From contig CAVOBC010000172.1 in the NCBI GenBank assembly GCA_963693635.1, forward strand, positions 1 through 9,436: DNA of 9,436 bases. Direction: 5' to 3'. The translations under genes and the position numbers were made by a program. Positions within the stretch are counted from its first letter, which is position 1, and each line of letters begins with the position of its first letter. The notes under the pieces are model-generated. The model had not been told where the DNA came from. It saw only the letters and a list, made by a program, of their open reading frames with translations, and searched no databases. The DNA comes from CAVOBC01 sp963693635 (GTDB lineage: Bacteria > Pseudomonadota > Gammaproteobacteria > Pseudomonadales > Azotimanducaceae). Positions 5,482-9,436 of this stretch are shown piece after piece.

Positions 5482-7848
5482 TTATTTCAGCACGCCGCTT
5501 GCCTCAAGCTGGTCAATACGGTTGGTCTCGTAACCAAGGACCCCTGACAGCACCTCGCGATTGTGCTCACCGACACAGGGCGCCGGCCGGGTCACACCGT
5601 TCCTCCGGTTGGCGAGGAGCCAGGGCACACCAGTGTGAGCGCGCGGACCCACCTCGGGGTGCGCCAGGCGCTCGATGAAGCCGCGAGACGCGTGGTGGCC
5701 GTCCTGAATGACGTCGCGCATCGTGAAGGTGGGAAAGGCCGGGATGCTATGCGCCTGCAGGCGAGCGGTGATGAACCAGCGATCGAGGCTCCGGGTCCAC
5801 TCACCGATCGCGGCTTCCAGCGCGTCCTCGTTTGCCTTGCGGTCTGGGAGACTACGGAACCGTGGGTCGTCTCCAAGAGCCGGTATCTCTGCACACAGTG
5901 CCTGCCAGTGCGCTTCACTGACGCACGCGATGCTCACCCATTCGTCGTCGCCGGACGCCCGGAAGGCGCCGTGCGGCGACATGGTTTCAGACCGGTTGCC
6001 GATGCGCTCCGGTGTCGCCCCGGTCATTGCGTACTGTGTCCATGCGTCAACGGTGAGGGCGGCGGTTGCCTCCCACAGGGAGACGTCCAACTGCTCGCCC
6101 ACGCCGCTCTCCTCCCGGCGCAAGAGTGCTGCGACAATGCCGTAAGCGGCCGTGATCCCGGCGTTGGGGTCAGGAATGGCGAGGCCGGTTTCCTCGGGGC
6201 CGCCCCCGGGATAACCCGAGACGGATGACAGGCCCGACAAGGGTCCGGTTGCCGGCCCGTAAGCCATGTAGCTCTTATACGGACCGGTCTGGCCGTAACC
6301 GCTGATGCTCGCAAGGATGATGCGCGGATTAATCTCGCGCAGCGAGTCGTATGAAAGACCGAGTCGCGCCATGACGCCTGTCGCGAAATTCTGGATGACG
6401 ACGTCCGCTTCGGCGACCAACGACTTGACTAGCGCAATGCCCTCGTCGGCGCGCAGGTCAACGGCCACGCTGCGCTTTCCCTGATTCCATTGGTTGAACA
6501 TGCCGGCGGTGTTGAGGCTCGGTTCGATGCCTTCAGGTGCCGCGCCGCCGCGCCGGTACAGGTCGGGTCGGGTCGATGATTCAATGCGGATGACATCGGC
6601 ACCGAGGTGCGCGAGGTTCATGCTGCCAAAGGGCCCGGCCCACACCCAGGTCATGTCGAGCACGCGAATCCCGTGCAGGGGACCCTCGCCTGCGCTCCGT
6701 GCTGTCTTCGGCCGTGTGGATGATTCGTTGGGCGTGAGCGCTGTCAGGTCGTCCGTGTGTTCTCCGGGGCCGGGCGCCGGCTTGCGATAGGGTAGTCGGC
6801 CGTCGCCAGTCAGTACGGCGGAGGACATGAGCTTGAGCGACCCGTGACCGGGCTGTTCGATCGTCGTGAAGAAGTCGCGATGGGCCAGATGCCGGTCGTT
6901 CGCGAGTTGCTCGAACGTCATCACCGGCGCAAAGCAGATGCGATGCTCCTGGGACGCGTGGTACAGATCCATCGTCTTCCATTGGCTGATGAACTCACCG
7001 ATCAGGGAATGCACCAGGTCGCGGTTTTCGCCGCGCGATTGCATGTCGTTGAAGATCTCCATCTCGGCCCAGTCCGGACGTCCCATGAACTCCACCAGCC
7101 GGAGCCACTGGTCGGGCTCCATGATCATCAGGAATATTGCGCCATCCTGAGTCTCGAAGATGCGCCAAGGTGCGACCGATCGCGGCAATGTGCGCTTGAT
7201 GAGGGCGTCGTGGTAGGTGAACGCGTGAATGCCGAACTCGAGTACGGAACCGACGTACGCCTGAATTGAGAAGTCGATGTAGTCCCCGAGGCCCGTGCGC
7301 CGCGCATCGAATGCAAGCGCGAGTGCCGTTGCCGCGGCGGCGACGCCGGCCATCATGCTGCAGTGTTGGCCGTGCATCTTGAGCGGCGGGTAGTCGGGTT
7401 CCGCGTGGGTCATCGGACAGATGCTGGCCCATCCGCCGCCGTGGGCATAAGTCAGTTCGGTTGCTGCGAGGTCGCTGTAGGGTCCGACCTGACCGAAAGG
7501 CGTGACGGCAAGTACCACCAGCCGCGGATGCGTGCCTGCAACGGTCTCCTGATCGAGGTCCAGTTCTGCGGCCTGCGCCGCAGACATCGAGTGCACGACA
7601 ACATCCGCCCATGACAGCAAGCCCGCGAGCCGCGACTTTCCATCGGCACTCGCAAGATCGACCGTGGCGGATCGCTTGTTGATGTTGGTTGCAATGAAAA
7701 CGCCATCAAGGCCGTCAGTCAGGCCGGACCGTCGCAAAGGATCGCCGCCTGGCGGCTCCAGTTTGATGACGTCCGCGCCCTGATCTCCAAGCAACCGAGC
7801 GGCGTAGGCCGCGGCGACACTGCCGCCAAGCTCCAGTACATTCAGCAT
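5482..7848 (-). CDS. Tandem-fused CaiB/BaiF family III CoA-transferase
   Basis: The 788-residue protein contains two family III CoA-transferase domains of about 370-395 residues each. Domain 1 starts with VLELGGSVAAAYAARLLGDQ and GADVIKLEPPGGDPLR (residues 4-39), and domain 2 with IRVLDMTWVWAGPFGSM and GADVIRIES (394-424); both carry the NxxKRSxxVDL motif (residues 57-65 and 455-465). In characterised members (CaiB Asp169, formyl-CoA transferase Asp169, MCR Asp156) a catalytic Asp stands four residues before a conserved Gly. Domain 2 keeps it (D560 in IPDPNAG), whereas domain 1 has S164 (SMMAG). So only the second half looks able to form the aspartyl-CoA intermediate. The enzyme should move CoA from an acyl-CoA to a carboxylic acid in the cytoplasm; a racemase role is a less likely alternative. 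AGAGGAG precedes the ATG at 7848. It follows the hydrolase gene by 16 bp, so co-transcription is likely. Confidence 0.93.
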   Translation of the reverse strand: MLNVLELGGSVAAAYAARLLGDQGADVIKLEPPGGDPLRRSGLTDGLDGVFIATNINKRSATVDLASADGKSRLAGLLSWADVVVHSMSAAQAAELDLDQETVAGTHPRLVVLAVTPFGQVGPYSDLAATELTYAHGGGWASICPMTHAEPDYPPLKMHGQHCSMMAGVAAAATALALAFDARRTGLGDYIDFSIQAYVGSVLEFGIHAFTYHDALIKRTLPRSVAPWRIFETQDGAIFLMIMEPDQWLRLVEFMGRPDWAEMEIFNDMQSRGENRDLVHSLIGEFISQWKTMDLYHASQEHRICFAPVMTFEQLANDRHLAHRDFFTTIEQPGHGSLKLMSSAVLTGDGRLPYRKPAPGPGEHTDDLTALTPNESSTRPKTARSAGEGPLHGIRVLDMTWVWAGPFGSMNLAHLGADVIRIESSTRPDLYRRGGAAPEGIEPSLNTAGMFNQWNQGKRSVAVDLRADEGIALVKSLVAEADVVIQNFATGVMARLGLSYDSLREINPRIILASISGYGQTGPYKSYMAYGPATGPLSGLSSVSGYPGGGPEETGLAIPDPNAGITAAYGIVAALLRREESGVGEQLDVSLWEATAALTVDAWTQYAMTGATPERIGNRSETMSPHGAFRASGDDEWVSIACVSEAHWQALCAEIPALGDDPRFRSLPDRKANEDALEAAIGEWTRSLDRWFITARLQAHSIPAFPTFTMRDVIQDGHHASRGFIERLAHPEVGPRAHTGVPWLLANRRNGVTRPAPCVGEHNREVLSGVLGYETNRIDQLEASGVLK

Positions 7849-7864
7849 TAGTTAACTCCTCTGC

Positions 7865-9121
7865 CTACACGTGCGACCGGGTAAAGGCCGAGTAGACCAG
7901 GGTGCGCAAATCCCGGCGCAGATTGAGCCGGGCGTCGGAACCCAGGACCTGCGTCATGAAGACGACGGCCAACTGCTCGGCCGGATCGATCCAGAACGCG
8001 GTGGACGCCGCGCCGCCCCAGAAGTACTCGCCCGGCGTTCCGGGAACCCGCGTTTTGGCAGGATCCATGGTGACGCCGCAGCCGATCGAAAACCCTGTGC
8101 CGCCATATCCAACCTCGGAGAAGAGGCCGATGGCCGGGACCATATCAGATAGCAATTGGTTATCCGGCAGCAGGTTCATGCCAAACATGGCGGCAGTCTT
8201 GGGGCTAAGAATCTGCACGCCGTCGAGCGTGCCGCCACCCAGCATCATGCGGCAGAAGCGCAGGTAATCGTTGGCTGTCGAGACGAGGCCGCCGCCGCCG
8301 CTTTCGAGTTGTGGTGGGAGCGCGTAGGTGGATTGCTGCGCGTCGTCCTGCAGGGTCAATTTGCCACCTGCGCCGGGTTGGTAGCAGGAGCTGAAGCGGT
8401 CGAGTTTGTCCGCCGGGCAGTGAAATGCCGTGTCGTTCATCTGCAAGGGCCCGAGTAGCCGCGACTGCAGGAATTCACCAAATGTCTGACCCGAGAGCTT
8501 CTGCACGAGGTATCCCATCACGTCGATGGACACCGAGTAGTTCCAGGCCTCGCCGGGGGAGAAGTCGAGCGGCAGGTTGGACAACTGTTCGATAAATTCG
8601 TCGAGTCCGCCCGGTGTCTGCAGGTCGCCGACGCCCTGTTTGCGATAGGCCGCGTCGACCGCGGTCCGTGACATGAAGCCATAGGTCAGGCCCGACGTAT
8701 GTGTCACGAGGTCAACCACGCGCATCGGTCGATTCGACGGCATGGTGATGAAGTTATCCGCCCCGTCATCGGTGAGTGACGGCGTCCCCATCGCGTACAC
8801 CCCGAGCCCCTCGAATGACGGGATGTGCGCGTGAACGTCGTCTTCGAGGCCTAGCTTGCCTTCCTCGACCAGCATCATCAGGGCGACGGCGGTAATCGGC
8901 TTCGACATCGAGTAGATGCGAAAGATCGCGTCGTCGTGAATGGGTTTGGCGCGCTCAATGTCCATGACACCGGCCACGCTCGTATGCGCGAGTTCACCGT
9001 CACGGTGGATCAGGATCTGGATGCCTGGCAAGGCGCCGCTATCGACGTAACGCTCCTTCATTATCCGGTCGAGCACAGCGAGTCTTTGGGGCGACATTCC
9101 CGCACGTTCAGCAGATCCCAT
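7865..9121 (-). CDS. Serine hydrolase, class C beta-lactamase / EstB (family VIII esterase) type
   Basis: The 418-residue protein has the beta-lactamase/transpeptidase-like fold. The SxxK motif is S71-M-S-K74 (RIYSMSKPIT), with S71 the expected nucleophile. Y195 in WNYSVSIDVMGYLV is the second-motif tyrosine, with V instead of the N of penicillin-binding proteins, which is common in family VIII esterases. The third motif is WGG at 368-370 (YFWGGAASTAFWIDP) in place of KTG. The block VDLVTHTSGLTYGF is also typical. No signal peptide is present, so it is probably cytoplasmic, which favours an esterase or amidase role over a cell-wall or antibiotic one. The ATG at 9121 has GGAGA at good spacing. 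It is the first gene of an apparent two-gene operon with the fused CoA-transferase. A plausible joint role is releasing an acid that the transferase then activates, but the substrate is unknown. Confidence 0.93.
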   Translation of the reverse strand: MGSAERAGMSPQRLAVLDRIMKERYVDSGALPGIQILIHRDGELAHTSVAGVMDIERAKPIHDDAIFRIYSMSKPITAVALMMLVEEGKLGLEDDVHAHIPSFEGLGVYAMGTPSLTDDGADNFITMPSNRPMRVVDLVTHTSGLTYGFMSRTAVDAAYRKQGVGDLQTPGGLDEFIEQLSNLPLDFSPGEAWNYSVSIDVMGYLVQKLSGQTFGEFLQSRLLGPLQMNDTAFHCPADKLDRFSSCYQPGAGGKLTLQDDAQQSTYALPPQLESGGGGLVSTANDYLRFCRMMLGGGTLDGVQILSPKTAAMFGMNLLPDNQLLSDMVPAIGLFSEVGYGGTGFSIGCGVTMDPAKTRVPGTPGEYFWGGAASTAFWIDPAEQLAVVFMTQVLGSDARLNLRRDLRTLVYSAFTRSHV

Positions 9122-9436
9122 ATTCGTTCTCCAGGTATCAATCGTTAAGTTGGATGACCCCTCGGCGGCGAGTGGGTGCAGGCGTGACCCCGAAATCTAT
9201 CGATGTGGAGGGTCGATGTCGATGCTCCATGGTCGTTGTCGTGTTGGTGTCGGTGGGAAGGGTCGCTGTGGCTCTGGGTGCGCGCGTTTTTCGGTCGGCT
9301 TGTCTCCGGGTTCGGTGCGCACTCAGCGCAGAATCATAAACTCGAAGGCCGCTTGAACCGAAAAATGTCTAACCAGCCAGGTCCGACAGAGGCGCGACCG
9401 ACAACTGCCCTGTTACGCCATGCTCATCGATCAGGG
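9122..9436. other. Right-end region: noncoding, adenine-poor G/T-rich stretch
   Basis: No gene with a convincing product lies between the hydrolase start and about 9364. The plus strand from 9231 to 9320 has only two adenines in 90 bases and is rich in G and T, with many GTCG and TGTCG words; short frames across it encode low-complexity Arg/Val/Gly peptides. A small inverted repeat TGCGC-actca-GCGCA lies at 9316-9330. The promoter of the minus-strand operon should be in this region, but I see no strong -35/-10 pair. Confidence 0.5.
9365..9436 (+). CDS. Possible 5' end of a gene running off the window
   Basis: An ATG at 9365 opens a frame with no stop for the remaining 24 codons, beginning MSNQPGPTEARPTTALLRHA. 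The N-terminus looks protein-like rather than low-complexity, and it would be divergent from the hydrolase operon, as a regulator might be. There is no good ribosome binding site, and 24 codons are too few to name a family. The call is tentative. Confidence 0.25.
   Translation, partial: MSNQPGPTEARPTTALLRHAHRSG

Noticed and set aside
6063..6191. Reading the residue in the DVSLWEA / DFSIQAY segment (E593 and A197) as the catalytic position of the CoA-transferase halves
   Set aside because: On comparison with CaiB, where Asp169 lies in TADYFSG, the catalytic Asp is in the earlier D-x-x-x-G motif; the DVSL segment is not the active-site aspartate.
5563..6228. 221-codon plus-strand frame inside the CoA-transferase gene
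   Set aside because: Antisense to domain 2 of the fused CoA-transferase; no recognisable motif and low-complexity residues.
9150..9356. Short plus-strand frames of 61 and 68 codons at the right end
   Set aside because: They cover the adenine-poor G/T-rich stretch, encode low-complexity Arg/Val/Gly/Ser peptides and lack ribosome binding sites.

Overview
The window is GC-rich chromosomal DNA that I read as coming from a proteobacterium, most likely an uncultured, environmental gammaproteobacterium. The main clue is a clear PpnP (YaiE-type) nucleoside phosphorylase. Supporting this, the other genes form a catabolic mix: a luciferase-like monooxygenase, a MaoC hydratase, a CaiB/BaiF CoA-transferase, a class C beta-lactamase-fold hydrolase and a YejA-type peptide-binding protein. 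The taxonomic call is an inference. No rRNA, tRNA, CRISPR array, transposase or phage gene was seen.

Left part (1-2462). A complete luciferase-like (LLM) oxidoreductase is followed on the same strand by a 92-codon gene starting at TTG. Its product looks like a cysteine-less relative of the DNA-binding domain of O6-alkylguanine-DNA alkyltransferases. Facing it on the minus strand is a MaoC-like hydratase gene broken by a one-base frameshift. A hairpin and a 16-bp tandem repeat lie between the two convergent genes. The MaoC gene is divergent from ppnP, and the 235-bp region between their start codons holds several short repeats that could be regulatory.

Middle part (2463-5481). A possible 61-codon gene and a strong hairpin precede a complete fold-type IV PLP aminotransferase. 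Directly behind it sits a 15-bp tandem repeat that carries a Shine-Dalgarno-like core in each unit. This runs in frame into the broken 5' end of a YejA-like solute-binding protein gene, which has one frameshift (extra G in a G6 run) and is cut off after about 100 mature residues. The truncated end abuts a complete gene for a secreted protein of a conserved but functionally uncharacterised family. A GC-rich hairpin terminator separates that gene from the convergent operon to its right.

Right part (5482-9121, minus strand). Two genes separated by 16 bp form an apparent operon: a serine hydrolase of the beta-lactamase/EstB type, then a 788-residue tandem-fused family III CoA-transferase. The second half of the fused enzyme keeps the catalytic aspartate; the first half has serine there. 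A plausible joint role is hydrolysis of an ester or amide followed by CoA activation of the released acid, but the substrate cannot be read from sequence. The last 315 bases hold an adenine-poor G/T-rich stretch and perhaps the first codons of another gene.

I did not find a convincing new multi-gene system. The observations most worth following are the half-dead fused CoA-transferase, the Cys-less alkyltransferase-like small protein, the SD-bearing 15-bp repeat, and the cluster of gene decay (two frameshifts and one truncation within about 2.6 kb).
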